From: UBA6522 sp965221035
GTDB taxonomy: Bacteria > Pseudomonadota > Gammaproteobacteria > Steroidobacterales > Rariloculaceae
Reading direction: 5' to 3'
NCBI GenBank assembly: GCA_965221035.1
Contig: OZ244860.1
Coordinates: 496,001 to 560,000 of the forward strand
Length of the DNA stretch: 64,000 bases
The position numbers and the translations under genes were made by a program. This document shows, piece after piece, positions 43,928 to 52,281 of this stretch; the stretch's first letter is position 1, and each line of letters opens with the position of its first letter. The notes beneath the pieces are model-generated. The model was given only the letters and a program-made list of their open reading frames with translations. It did not search any database and had not been told where the DNA came from.

Positions 43928-44251
43928 TCACGGCATCGTCGCGTCAGTGTGGCGCAGCCGCTTCAGAACGGTCCGGTAGCCGTCATTCCCTGCTGTTAGG
44001 AAACGGGCCACGCGCCCGATCGTGGTCACCGATACGCCGGTCAGATCATGGATCTTTCGATAGGGCAGGCCGTTCGCCAGATGCGCAACCACGGCCCACC
44101 GGTCAACCAGTGCCTCCAGTTCCGCTGGCGTACAGAGGTCGGAAAAGAATTTTTCGCACTCCCGTTCCGTTCGCAGCGCCAGGATGGCGCGATACAAGCC
44201 GTCGCGGGCGCGGGCCTGCTGCCCTGAGTTCATCTTTCGGTGGGCCTTCAT
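43928..44251 (-). CDS. YerC/YecD family TrpR-like regulator
   Basis: 107 residues with the TrpR-type helical fold: 'LALRTERECEKFFSDLCTPA', 'ELEALVDRWAVVAHL' and an HTH 'LPYRKIHDLTGVSVTTIGRV'. Genes of this family head his operons in several gammaproteobacteria and are presumed to control them. It is 52-68 bp before hisG on the same strand. A perfect 6-6-6 inverted repeat 21 bp upstream of its start is a likely operator. Confidence 0.9.
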   Translation of the reverse strand: MKAHRKMNSGQQARARDGLYRAILALRTERECEKFFSDLCTPAELEALVDRWAVVAHLANGLPYRKIHDLTGVSVTTIGRVARFLTAGNDGYRTVLKRLRHTDATMP

Positions 44252-44271
44252 CGCTGCAACAGTCGATTAAC

Positions 44272-44289
44272 GTATTAACATGATAATAC
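44272..44289 (-). promoter_or_regulatory. Candidate operator of the yerC-his operon
   Basis: Inverted repeat GTATTA-ACATGA-TAATAC, with an overlapping TTAA-N4-TTAA element at 44265-44277, in an AT-rich patch directly upstream of yerC. It could also contain the -10 box (TATTAT on the minus strand). Binding by the YerC-type protein is inference. Confidence 0.5.
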
Positions 44290-44426
44290 ATTGATTCGGC
44301 ATTCAACACCCATCCCAGGATCAATTTCAGGAAAATTTCCTGACTTCGGATTATGCCGAACAATGCACCAAACCGTATGGACCCCGGTCTCAGTTGGATT
44401 CAGCTCTGACCTGCGGGCGGCCTGTT

Positions 44427-45509
44427 TCAGCGTTGGCCTGTGGAAACTTTCAGGCGGTCGAGCACCGCGTCTCCGAACTCCTCGGTGTCGACAGCCCGAC
44501 ACCCCTGTTGGCCATTGACCAGGTCGCGAGTGCGCAGCCCCGCCCGGAGCGTGTCGAACACGGCCGCTTCCACGGCGTTAGCGGCCGCCTCAAGGCCCAG
44601 GGAATGGCGCAGCATCATGGCGACGCTGAGGATGGCGCCGCAGGGGTTGGCGACTCCCTTGCCGGCGATGTCCGGCGCTGAGCCGTGAATGGGCTCGTAC
44701 AGGCCCGGCCCGCCGTCACTCAGTGATGCCGACGGCAGCAGCCCGAGTGAACCTGCGAGCATGGAAGCCTCGTCGCTAAGGATATCTCCGAACATGTTGT
44801 CCGTAAGGATGACGTCGAAATCCGCGGGTCGGCTCAACAGGTACATGGCGGCCGCGTCTATATAGATGTGCTCCAGTTCAATATCGGCAAATTCGCTGGC
44901 GAATATGTCCGAAACCGTCTCCCGCCAGAGCCTTGAGGTGTCCAGAACGTTCGCCTTGTCGACCGACGTGACCCGGCTTCGCCGCTGTCTGGCCAGGTTC
45001 CCGGCCAGCCGGGCGATTCGGCGGATTTCCTCGACCGTATACTCGCAGGTGTCGAATGCCTGCGTGTCGGTCCACCCCCGAGTCCCGAAATAGATGCCGC
45101 CCGTGAGTTCGCGAACCACCAGCAGGTCGACGCCCTGGAGGCGTTCCAACCGTAACGGGGATGCGTCGGCCAGTGCCGGCTCGACGGTAACCGGGCGCAG
45201 GTTGGCATACAGTCCCAACGCCTTGCGCAGTCCCAGAAGCCCCTGTTCCGGTCGTCGTTCAACCTCGACATCGGCCCACTGCTCGCCACCGACCGCGCCC
45301 AGCAAGATGGCATCCGCACCCTTGCAACCCTCCAGGGTCGCTTCGGGCAGCGGGGTTCCAAGCCGGTCCAGGGCAGAGCCGCCGATCAACGCCTCCTGGA
45401 TGTCGATTTCAAGACCCAGCTGCCGGGATACCGCGGTCAAAACGCGAATACCCTGGGACGTGACCTCCGGGCCGATTCCGTCGCCCGGAAGCGAGACGAC
45501 CGAATGCAT
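44427..45509 (-). CDS. leuB: 3-isopropylmalate dehydrogenase
   Basis: 360 residues. Oxidative decarboxylation of 3-isopropylmalate in leucine synthesis. Isocitrate/isopropylmalate dehydrogenase fold: 'LPGDGIGPEVTSQGIRVL', 'RKALGLYANLRPV', 'RELTGGIYFG', 'VTSVDKANVLDTSRLWRE', 'DNMFGDILSDEASML' and the NAD-binding 'EPIHGSAPDIAGKGVANP'. Its ATG overlaps the leuD stop, and it is the last gene of the ilvC-leuA-ilvE-leuCDB operon. Confidence 0.97.
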   Translation of the reverse strand: MHSVVSLPGDGIGPEVTSQGIRVLTAVSRQLGLEIDIQEALIGGSALDRLGTPLPEATLEGCKGADAILLGAVGGEQWADVEVERRPEQGLLGLRKALGLYANLRPVTVEPALADASPLRLERLQGVDLLVVRELTGGIYFGTRGWTDTQAFDTCEYTVEEIRRIARLAGNLARQRRSRVTSVDKANVLDTSRLWRETVSDIFASEFADIELEHIYIDAAAMYLLSRPADFDVILTDNMFGDILSDEASMLAGSLGLLPSASLSDGGPGLYEPIHGSAPDIAGKGVANPCGAILSVAMMLRHSLGLEAAANAVEAAVFDTLRAGLRTRDLVNGQQGCRAVDTEEFGDAVLDRLKVSTGQR

Positions 45510-46087
45510 CAGCCGTGGGCGCGGTTCTCGAACCGCGAGATGGCATCGGAATGATTCAGCAGGAAACCAAGCTGATCGACGCCATTCAGCAGGCAGTAGC
45601 GGGAAAAGCTGTCCAGGGGGAATGCCGCGGTGCGTCCATCAGGGAGGGACAGCGACCGGGCCTCCACATCCAGCGTCAGCTCGACACCCGGATTGTCCAG
45701 CAGCCAGCGATGGATGCCGGCGTCGACAACCACCGGAAGAAAGCCGTTCTTGAGGGAGTTGTTGCGGAATATGTCGGCGATTTCGGTGCTGATGACGGCC
45801 CGGAATCCATAGTCCAGCAGCGCCCAGGGCGCGTGCTCCCTGGAGGAGCCGCAGCCGAAATTGCGCCCGGCGACCAGGATTCGCGCACCCTGTGACTCCG
45901 GTCGATTCAGTACGAAGTCCGCAATTTCACCACCGTCACTGTTGTAACGCCAGTCCGCAAACAGGTTTTCGCCCAACCCTTCTCGCACGGTGGTTCTCAG
46001 GAACCGCGCGGGAATGATCTGGTCCGTATCAATGTCTTCCAGCGGCAACACCGCCGTCCGCGATCTGATTTCAGCGACCGGTTCCAT
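45509..46087 (-). CDS. leuD: 3-isopropylmalate dehydratase small subunit
   Basis: 192 residues. Swivelling domain partner of LeuC: 'LPLEDIDTDQIIPARFLRTT', 'ILVAGRNFGCGSSREHAPWA' and 'IADIFRNNSLKNGFLPVVV'. It begins three bases after the leuC stop. Confidence 0.97.
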   Translation of the reverse strand: MEPVAEIRSRTAVLPLEDIDTDQIIPARFLRTTVREGLGENLFADWRYNSDGGEIADFVLNRPESQGARILVAGRNFGCGSSREHAPWALLDYGFRAVISTEIADIFRNNSLKNGFLPVVVDAGIHRWLLDNPGVELTLDVEARSLSLPDGRTAAFPLDSFSRYCLLNGVDQLGFLLNHSDAISRFENRAHG

Positions 46088-46090
46088 GGC

Positions 46091-47500
46091 TCAACCAACC
46101 AGTGGCCGCGGATCGCTTATCTTGCCGCTGACTGCGGAGGCCGCCGCGGTCAGCGGGCTGGCCAATACCGTTCGGGCCCCCTTACCCTGGCGGCCCTCGA
46201 AGTTTCGGTTGCTGGTGCTCACGGCGAGCTTGCCGGCCGGCACGAAATCGCCGTTCATGGCCAGGCACATGGAGCAGCCGGGCTCGCGCCACTGGGCTCC
46301 GGCCGCCTTGAAGACTTCCGGAAGCCCCTCGGCCTCCGCCTCGCGCTTTACCTTTGCGGAACCCGGCACGACCAGCATCTGGACGCCATCGGCGACCTTT
46401 CGGCCAGCCATGACGCGGGCGGCGGCCCTCAGGTCGCTCAACCGGGAATTGGTGCAACTGCCGATGAAAACCACATCGACCGGCGTGCCGGCCAGGGGGC
46501 GGCCGGGTTCCAGTTCCATGTAGTCCAGTGCCTTGGCGAAGCCGGGGTCAGAGCCGGCGGGGGAGGGAATCACGTCGTCCACCGGAATGACCATGCCCGG
46601 ATTCGTGCCGAACGTGACCATGGGCCTTAGCGCGGAGACGTCGACGGAGACCTCCTTGTCGAATTGCGCATCCTCATCGCTGGGCAGGCGCCGCCACCGA
46701 TCAAGCGCCGCGTCCCACTCCGCGCCCTGCGGGGCGAGCGGACGGCCCGCCAGATACTCGTAGGTGGCGTCATCCGGCGCGAACATCCCGGTTCTGGCGC
46801 CACCCTCGATCGCCATGTTGCAGATCGTCATGCGTTCTTCAATGGTCAGCGAAGCCACGGCCGTGCCGCGGTATTCGATCGCATGGCCGGTGCCACCGTC
46901 CACACCGATCTCTCCGATGATGGCGAGGATGATGTCCTTGGCCGTCACGCCCGACGGCAACCGGCCCCGCAGATTGATGGCAAACGTCTTCGGCTTGCGC
47001 TGCAGCAGGCACTGGGTCGCCAGCACGTGGGCCACCTCGGTGGTGCCGATGCCGAACGCCAGGGCGCCCAGCGCACCGTGGGTACTGGTGTGGGAGTCCC
47101 CGCAGACGATGGTTTTCCCAGGCTGCGTGGCGCCCAGTTCGGGGCCGATGACGTGGACGATTCCGCGTTCGTCGCTGTCCATGCCACGCAACTCCAGACC
47201 GAAGTCCTCGCAGTTGCGTTCCATCTGTTGAATCTGCTGGTAAGCGGCGGGTTCGCTGACGATTTTCAGTTCCTGCAACGATCCCACAGGCAGTGTCGGC
47301 GTGGAATGATCCATGGTGGCCAGGGTTCGGTCCGGTCGGCGCACCTTCAACCCGCCATCGCGCAACACGCTGAACGCCTGGGGGCTGGTGACCTCATGGA
47401 GCAGGTGCAGGTCGATGTACAGGACCGCCGGAGTTTCCGACGATTCCGGTACCACGACATGCTGGTCCCAGACCTTCTCGAACAAAGACCTTGCGTTCAT
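46091..47500 (-). CDS. leuC: 3-isopropylmalate dehydratase large subunit
   Basis: 469 residues from ATG 47500. Aconitase-type [4Fe-4S] isomerase of leucine synthesis: 'TIVCGDSHTSTHGALGALAF', 'VFIGSCTNSRLSDLRAAARV' with the first cluster Cys, and 'GCSMCLAMNGDFVPAGKLAV' with the other two. 'STSNRNFEGRQGKG' matches the active-site region. A longer frame to 47581 overlaps ilvE and is not conserved. Confidence 0.97.
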   Translation of the reverse strand: MNARSLFEKVWDQHVVVPESSETPAVLYIDLHLLHEVTSPQAFSVLRDGGLKVRRPDRTLATMDHSTPTLPVGSLQELKIVSEPAAYQQIQQMERNCEDFGLELRGMDSDERGIVHVIGPELGATQPGKTIVCGDSHTSTHGALGALAFGIGTTEVAHVLATQCLLQRKPKTFAINLRGRLPSGVTAKDIILAIIGEIGVDGGTGHAIEYRGTAVASLTIEERMTICNMAIEGGARTGMFAPDDATYEYLAGRPLAPQGAEWDAALDRWRRLPSDEDAQFDKEVSVDVSALRPMVTFGTNPGMVIPVDDVIPSPAGSDPGFAKALDYMELEPGRPLAGTPVDVVFIGSCTNSRLSDLRAAARVMAGRKVADGVQMLVVPGSAKVKREAEAEGLPEVFKAAGAQWREPGCSMCLAMNGDFVPAGKLAVSTSNRNFEGRQGKGARTVLASPLTAAASAVSGKISDPRPLVG

Positions 47501-47511
47501 GTCCTTCCCGT

Positions 47512-48483
47512 TCAAACTGCGATTTTCGGCCGTGCGGCCGACTGGGCGTCCTCGCCCTCCACCGGTTCCAGCCAACCCCATTCGTCTGGGGTCGAACCGT
47601 CGAACAGGCCGAAAAACCGTGCCTGCAGCCGGTCGGTGACCGTGCCCTTGCGTCCGTTGCCGATGGTGATGCGGTCGACTGATCGTACCGGGGTAATCTC
47701 TGCGGCCGTTCCCGTCAGGAACAGTTCATCGGCGATGTACAGCATTTCCCTGGGAATGTTCTGCTCGATGACATCCAGGCCGATGGAATCCGCCAGCGTG
47801 ATGACCAGATCGCGCGTGAGACCGCCCAGAATCGAAGCTGACAGGGGCGGCGTGTAGAGCTTGCCCTTGTTCACAAGAAAGAGGTTCTCTCCCGCACCCT
47901 CGCTGACATAACCTTCGCTGTTGAGCGCGATACCCTCCGCGAATCCGAGGCGGCGCGCCTCCAGGGTGACCAGAATGCTCGACAGATAGTTGCCGCCGGC
48001 CTTGGCCATGGTCGGGATGGTGTTGGGGCTAGGCCGCTGCCAGGAAGAGATGCAGACATCGACGCCGCTGTGGATTCCATCCTCTCCCAGGTAGGAACCC
48101 CATTCCCACGCGGCGATGATGCATTCGGCGGGAGCGTCCGGATCGCCGGCCACCCCCATTTCGCCGTATCCCCGGAATGCCAGCGGTCGCACGTACGCGC
48201 CATTGTGGAGGCCGTTGCGGATCACGACCTGCTTGCATGCCGTGACGAGCTGCCCGGGTTCGTAAGGGATTTCCAGATAGTAGATCTTCGCGGAGTCGTA
48301 CATGCGCCTGACATGGTCGGTGAGCCTGAGGCCCACGGGACCGTTGGGACCGCGATAGACCCGGATGCCCTCGAAGACCGACGAGCCATAGTGCAGCGCA
48401 TGGGTCAGCACGTGAACCCTGGCGTCTTCCCAGCGAACCATTTGGCCGTCTTGCCAGATGTATCTGCTGGGTTGCATGGGCAT
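47512..48483 (-). CDS. ilvE: Branched-chain amino acid aminotransferase
   Basis: 323 residues, PLP fold type IV: 'ALHYGSSVFEGIRVYRGPNG', 'AKAGGNYLSSILVTLEA', 'EGIALNSEGYVSEGAGENLF' and 'ELFLTGTAAEITPVRSVDRI'. Final transamination of valine, leucine and isoleucine. It lies 11 bp before leuC and 20 bp after leuA, completing the route inside one operon. ATG 48477 is a possible second start. Confidence 0.96.
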   Translation of the reverse strand: MPMQPSRYIWQDGQMVRWEDARVHVLTHALHYGSSVFEGIRVYRGPNGPVGLRLTDHVRRMYDSAKIYYLEIPYEPGQLVTACKQVVIRNGLHNGAYVRPLAFRGYGEMGVAGDPDAPAECIIAAWEWGSYLGEDGIHSGVDVCISSWQRPSPNTIPTMAKAGGNYLSSILVTLEARRLGFAEGIALNSEGYVSEGAGENLFLVNKGKLYTPPLSASILGGLTRDLVITLADSIGLDVIEQNIPREMLYIADELFLTGTAAEITPVRSVDRITIGNGRKGTVTDRLQARFFGLFDGSTPDEWGWLEPVEGEDAQSAARPKIAV

Positions 48484-48503
48484 GGCGAAACTTCCTCGCT
48501 GGT

Positions 48504-50066
48504 TCAGGGTTGGGCGAAACCGATCACCCTTCGGGGCCGCCGGTCGTCGGAATCCCGTCGCCGCAGAATGCGGTTGATCACCTCAAGGTAGGCGATCGCG
48601 GCAGACTCGACGATATCCGTGCTGACGGCATGACCGCGAAAACTCTGCTGATTATATTCGACAGTCACGGTGACCTCACCCTGCGCGTCATCGCCGGTGG
48701 TCACCCCGCGAACCTCGAAGTTCTTCAGGTCCAGTTCCACCCCCGTTGCCGCTTCCAGGGCCTTGAAGGCGGCCGCGACGGGTCCGTCGCCATCGGCACC
48801 CTGGCGAAGCTGCCGACCATCCTCGTGCGAAAGTTTCAGTGCCGCGGCGGCCACCGAACCGGTGCCTGCGGTGATATGCAGCTCGTCGATCATCCAAGGT
48901 CCCGCCTTGCCGACGTCCACGTTCATGATGATCGCTTCGATATCCCGGTCGTACATGTGTTTCTTGCGGTCCGCCAGGCGCTTGAACCTTTCGAAACAGC
49001 GATTCAGTTCGATATCGTCGAGGTGGAAACCCAGTTGTTCCACGTGATCGCGAAACGCGTGGCGGCCGCTGTGCTTGCCCAACACGAGGTTGGAACGGGG
49101 CAGGCCGACGGTTTCAGGCCGCATGATCTCGTACGTGGCCCGGTGGCGCAGCATGCCATGCTGGTGGATGCCGGCTTCGTGGGCAAAGGCGTTCTCACCC
49201 ACGATTGCCTTGTTGCGCGGCGTGTGCATGCCCGTGACGTTCGCGACGATTCGGCTCGTGGGATAGAGGCGACTTGTATCGACGCCAGTCGAGACCCCGA
49301 AGTAGCTCTCGCGGGTCTTGATCGCCATCACGATTTCTTCCAGCGAACAATTGCCGGCCCGCTCACCGATCCCGTTGATGGTGCACTCGACCTGACGGGC
49401 GCCGGCGCGCACTGCGGCCAGGCTGTTGGCGACCGCCATGCCGAGGTCATCGTGGCAATGGGAACTCAGGCGGACGTTTTCGACACCTCGGACATTGGCG
49501 ATCAGGTATTCGAAGACCTCCGCGAATTCAGCGGGCACCGCATATCCCACGGTGTCGGGAATGTTGATGGTGGTGGCCCCGGCCTCGATCACGGCCTCGA
49601 CCACTTCCGCCAGGTATTCCAGTTCCGTGCGCGAAGCGTCCTCGGGAGAAAACTCCACGTTGTCGCAATAGCTCCTGGCGTCCGCCACCGATTCCACGGC
49701 GCTCTTCAGGATTTCCGCCTTGGCCATCTGAAGCTTGTGCTCCCTATGGATACGGCTGGTGGCCACGAACACGTGAATGCGTGGATTCGCCGAATCCCTT
49801 ACCGCGTCCCAGACGCGCTTGATATCCGTCGGATTGCAGCGCGCCAGACCGCAGATGGTCGGGCCTTCGATGGTTCTGGCGATCGTCTGCACGGCCTTGA
49901 AGTCGCCCGGTGACGCGGCCGGAAAGCCGGCTTCTATGACATCCACCCGCAGGTCCCGCAGCGCGGTGGCGACGCGAAGCTTTTCGTTGAGCGTCATGCT
50001 GCAGCCAGGGGCCTGCTCGCCGTCTCTCAACGTCGTGTCGAAGATGACTACCCGGTTGTCGTTCAT
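48504..50066 (-). CDS. leuA: 2-isopropylmalate synthase
   Basis: 520 residues from ATG 50066. First committed step of leucine synthesis. HMGL-like barrel: 'FDTTLRDGEQAPGCSMTL', 'INIPDTVGYAVPAEFAEVF', 'LSSHCHDDLGMAVANSLAAV' and 'NGIGERAGNCSLEEIVMAI'. The C-terminal regulatory LeuA-dimer domain (about 390-510) is present, so leucine feedback is expected. A frame running further upstream into ilvC has no homology. Confidence 0.97.
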   Translation of the reverse strand: MNDNRVVIFDTTLRDGEQAPGCSMTLNEKLRVATALRDLRVDVIEAGFPAASPGDFKAVQTIARTIEGPTICGLARCNPTDIKRVWDAVRDSANPRIHVFVATSRIHREHKLQMAKAEILKSAVESVADARSYCDNVEFSPEDASRTELEYLAEVVEAVIEAGATTINIPDTVGYAVPAEFAEVFEYLIANVRGVENVRLSSHCHDDLGMAVANSLAAVRAGARQVECTINGIGERAGNCSLEEIVMAIKTRESYFGVSTGVDTSRLYPTSRIVANVTGMHTPRNKAIVGENAFAHEAGIHQHGMLRHRATYEIMRPETVGLPRSNLVLGKHSGRHAFRDHVEQLGFHLDDIELNRCFERFKRLADRKKHMYDRDIEAIIMNVDVGKAGPWMIDELHITAGTGSVAAAALKLSHEDGRQLRQGADGDGPVAAAFKALEAATGVELDLKNFEVRGVTTGDDAQGEVTVTVEYNQQSFRGHAVSTDIVESAAIAYLEVINRILRRRDSDDRRPRRVIGFAQP

Positions 50067-50083
50067 TGCGTTCACCTGCTTTC

Positions 50084-51070
50084 TCATTCCTTCAGCCAGG
50101 CCATGCGCCCCCGCAATTGGGCGCCGACCCGTTCTATCCTGCTGTTCAGATCCGCCTGGAGCAACCTGTTGTACTCCGGGAGTCCGGACTCGTATTCGGA
50201 AACCCAGTTGCGGGCGAACGTGCCATCCTGAATTTCCTTCAGCACGCCGCGCATTTTTTCGGTGGTGTGCTCGTCCACAACCTTCGGCCCGCTGGTCAGA
50301 TCGCCGTACTTCGCCGTTTCGCTGACGAATTCGTGCATCTTGGCCAGCCCGCCTTCGTGCAGCAGGTCGACGATCAGCTTGACCTCGTGCATGCATTCGA
50401 AGTACGCCACCTCGGGCTGGTAACCGGCTTCAACGAGGGTTTCGAACCCGCGGACGATCAGTTCCGAGAGCCCGCCGCACAGCACGGCCTGCTCGCCGAA
50501 GAGGTCCGTTTCGGTTTCCTCCGCAAAGGTTGTCGTCAGCACCCCACCCCGGGTTCCGCCCAGGCCGTTCGCGTACGCCAGCGCACGCGCCTGGGCCTGG
50601 CCCGTCACGTCCTGGTGCACGGCCATCAGGCAGGGTACGCCGCGCCCGGCTTCGTATTGCCGCCTGACGAGATCCCCGGGTCCCTTAGGGGCGATCAGTA
50701 CGACATCCAGATCTCCGCGGGGCGCGATACGCGCGTAGTGGATGTTGAAACCATGCGCAAACAGTATCGTCGCATTCTCGCGGATCTTCGGCAGGATCCT
50801 GTCGTACACCGGGGCCTGGACCATGTCGGGGGTCAGGAACGCGACCAATCCTGCGCCATCGGCCGCCTCCTCGAAGCCTTGCACCGCGAATCCGTCGTTT
50901 TCCGCCCTGGCCCAGCTGGCGCCTTCCGGGCGCAATCCCACCGCCACGTCATAGCCGGAGTCACGCAGGTTAAGTGCGTGCGCGCGCCCCTGGCTTCCGT
51001 AGCCCAGGATGGCGATCCGCTCACCGGCAAGCGCCTCCGGGTGGGCGTCCGATTCTTCAAACAATTCCAT
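50084..51070 (-). CDS. ilvC: Ketol-acid reductoisomerase (class I)
   Basis: 328 residues, short class I enzyme. NADPH-binding 'ERIAILGYGSQGRAHALNLR' Rossmann loop, 'FAHGFNIHY', 'VLIAPKGPGDLVRRQYEAGR' and 'DLFGEQAVLCGGLSELIV' with Mg-binding acids. Second common step of branched-chain synthesis. First structural gene after the leucine attenuator; ilvB/ilvN (acetolactate synthase), which often precede it, are not in the window. Confidence 0.97.
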   Translation of the reverse strand: MELFEESDAHPEALAGERIAILGYGSQGRAHALNLRDSGYDVAVGLRPEGASWARAENDGFAVQGFEEAADGAGLVAFLTPDMVQAPVYDRILPKIRENATILFAHGFNIHYARIAPRGDLDVVLIAPKGPGDLVRRQYEAGRGVPCLMAVHQDVTGQAQARALAYANGLGGTRGGVLTTTFAEETETDLFGEQAVLCGGLSELIVRGFETLVEAGYQPEVAYFECMHEVKLIVDLLHEGGLAKMHEFVSETAKYGDLTSGPKVVDEHTTEKMRGVLKEIQDGTFARNWVSEYESGLPEYNRLLQADLNSRIERVGAQLRGRMAWLKE

Positions 51071-51108
51071 TGCAGCGACCTCTCAGTTTTTCCGACCATC
51101 CTGGCAAC

Positions 51109-51140
51109 AAAAAAAACCCCGCAACCTTTCGGGTGCGGGG
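51109..51140 (-). terminator. Attenuator terminator before ilvC
   Basis: On the minus strand CCCCGCACCC-GAAA-GGTTGCGGGG followed by eight Ts. One mismatch in a 10-bp stem. The 5' arm can instead pair with GGTGCGGG inside the leader peptide frame (51179-51172), eight perfect bases, which would abolish termination. Confidence 0.88.
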
Positions 51141-51159
51141 CTTGTATCGGTTTTCGTCG

Positions 51160-51231
51160 TTACGCCAAACACCCGCACCTGCGGCGGCAAAGCAGCGCGG
51201 GGAGGAGCAGGGCTTGTCGTGTCGCGGTCAT
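51160..51231 (-). CDS. Leucine attenuator leader peptide
   Basis: 23-residue frame from ATG 51231 to TAA 51160-51162. It reads MTATRQALLLPALLC followed by RRRCGCLA. Five of residues 8-14 are Leu (CTG CTC CTC, then CTG CTT). Stalling there for lack of charged tRNA-Leu would leave GGTGCGGG (51179-51172) free to pair with CCCGCACC (51139-51132), keeping the ilvC-leuA-ilvE-leuCDB operon on. Finishing the peptide covers that arm and lets the terminator form. Confidence 0.8.
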   Translation of the reverse strand: MTATRQALLLPALLCRRRCGCLA

Positions 51232-51273
51232 GCCGGTGGTTCAAGAACACATGGCTTGGTTTAAGGATTGCGG

Positions 51274-51302
51274 ATCATCCGGCATAGGCAGTTGATTGTC
51301 AA
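51274..51302 (-). promoter_or_regulatory. Sigma70 promoter of the ilvC-leu operon
   Basis: Minus-strand TTGACA (51302-51297), 17-base spacer, GATGAT (51279-51274). The predicted start near 51267 gives a ~36-base untranslated region before the leader peptide. Confidence 0.65.
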
Positions 51303-51510
51303 TGCGGCCGGTGCATGCATTGCATGTGGCAACGGTCCGCGGTTTTACGCTATCCTTCGCCATCGGGCACGCACCGGCAGTCCACAGGGGTTGGTATGCG
51401 TACGCCTCCCGGGCAGTGAAAATCTGGATTGACGGCAATAGACTCAACAAGACGGATTCCATGCGGTCCGGTACCTAACATGGGGAATTCAGGGAATTTT
51501 AGGAGTGGGC

Positions 51511-52281
51511 ATGAGAGCGAAACGTAGCGCAGAGTTGCTGACCTGCGCGCTTGGCGTGATTCTCGCGGCAGAGTTGGCTGTGGGTCAGGGAGTGGATCGG
51601 CTCATTGAAGCGGAGACCCTTCGAATACAGCAGGCGCAGGCGTCGCAGGACGAGATCGACGACATCGTGTCTCAAACACGGACGTTGGCCGAAGAGTATC
51701 GCGCGGTATTGAAGGAGGTCGAGGGCCTGCAGGTCTACAACACCTTGCTGGACCGGCAGATCGAGGATCAGGAAACCGAGCTGTCCAACCTCAGGACGTC
51801 CATCGACGAGGTTCAGGTGATCGAGCGCCAGATACTTCCGCTGCTGACGCGGATGGTGGACGGTCTCGGTCAGTTCGTCGAACTGGATGTGCCGTTCCTG
51901 CTGGAGGAGCGCATAGAGCGGGTGGAGCGAAACAGGGAGTTGCTGGAATCGGCCAATGTGACGGCAGCGGAGAAGTTTCGTGTGGTGATGGAGGCGTGGC
52001 AGATCGAGAACGATTATGCCCGCACGATTTCCACGTATACGGATGAGGTGGAGATCGATGGCGTGGCGCGTGAAGTCGCCATCCTGCAGATCGGGCGCGT
52101 TGCGCTTTACTACCAGACCCCCGACGGCGCCGAGTCCGGCGCCTGGGATCAACGCTCCCGCCAGTGGGTGTCGCTCGGCAACGAATATCGCAACGCAATC
52201 AGCCAGGGACTTGCCTTGGCGCGCAACCAGTTGGCGCCCATTCTGCTGCTGCTGCCCATGGCTCCGCCGGAGGAAGGATAA
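51511..52281 (+). CDS. DUF3450 family periplasmic protein
   Basis: 256 residues from ATG 51511, chosen because AGGAG (51501-51505) lies five bases upstream; GTG 51505 overlaps that site. Signal peptide (about 5-26, 'LLTCALGVILAAELAVGQG') then long coiled coils ('EAETLRIQQAQASQDEIDDI', 'LLDRQIEDQETELSNLRTSI') and 'VEIDGVAREVAILQIGRVAL', typical of DUF3450. These proteins open TonB2-type operons and are thought to be periplasmic scaffolds of that machinery. The stop overlaps the next start (TAATG). Confidence 0.88.
   Translation: MRAKRSAELLTCALGVILAAELAVGQGVDRLIEAETLRIQQAQASQDEIDDIVSQTRTLAEEYRAVLKEVEGLQVYNTLLDRQIEDQETELSNLRTSIDEVQVIERQILPLLTRMVDGLGQFVELDVPFLLEERIERVERNRELLESANVTAAEKFRVVMEAWQIENDYARTISTYTDEVEIDGVAREVAILQIGRVALYYQTPDGAESGAWDQRSRQWVSLGNEYRNAISQGLALARNQLAPILLLLPMAPPEEG

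Noticed and set aside
49000..49913. A 467-codon plus-strand frame (48510-49913) opposite leuA
   Set aside because: Antisense of a well-conserved gene; a high-GC artefact.
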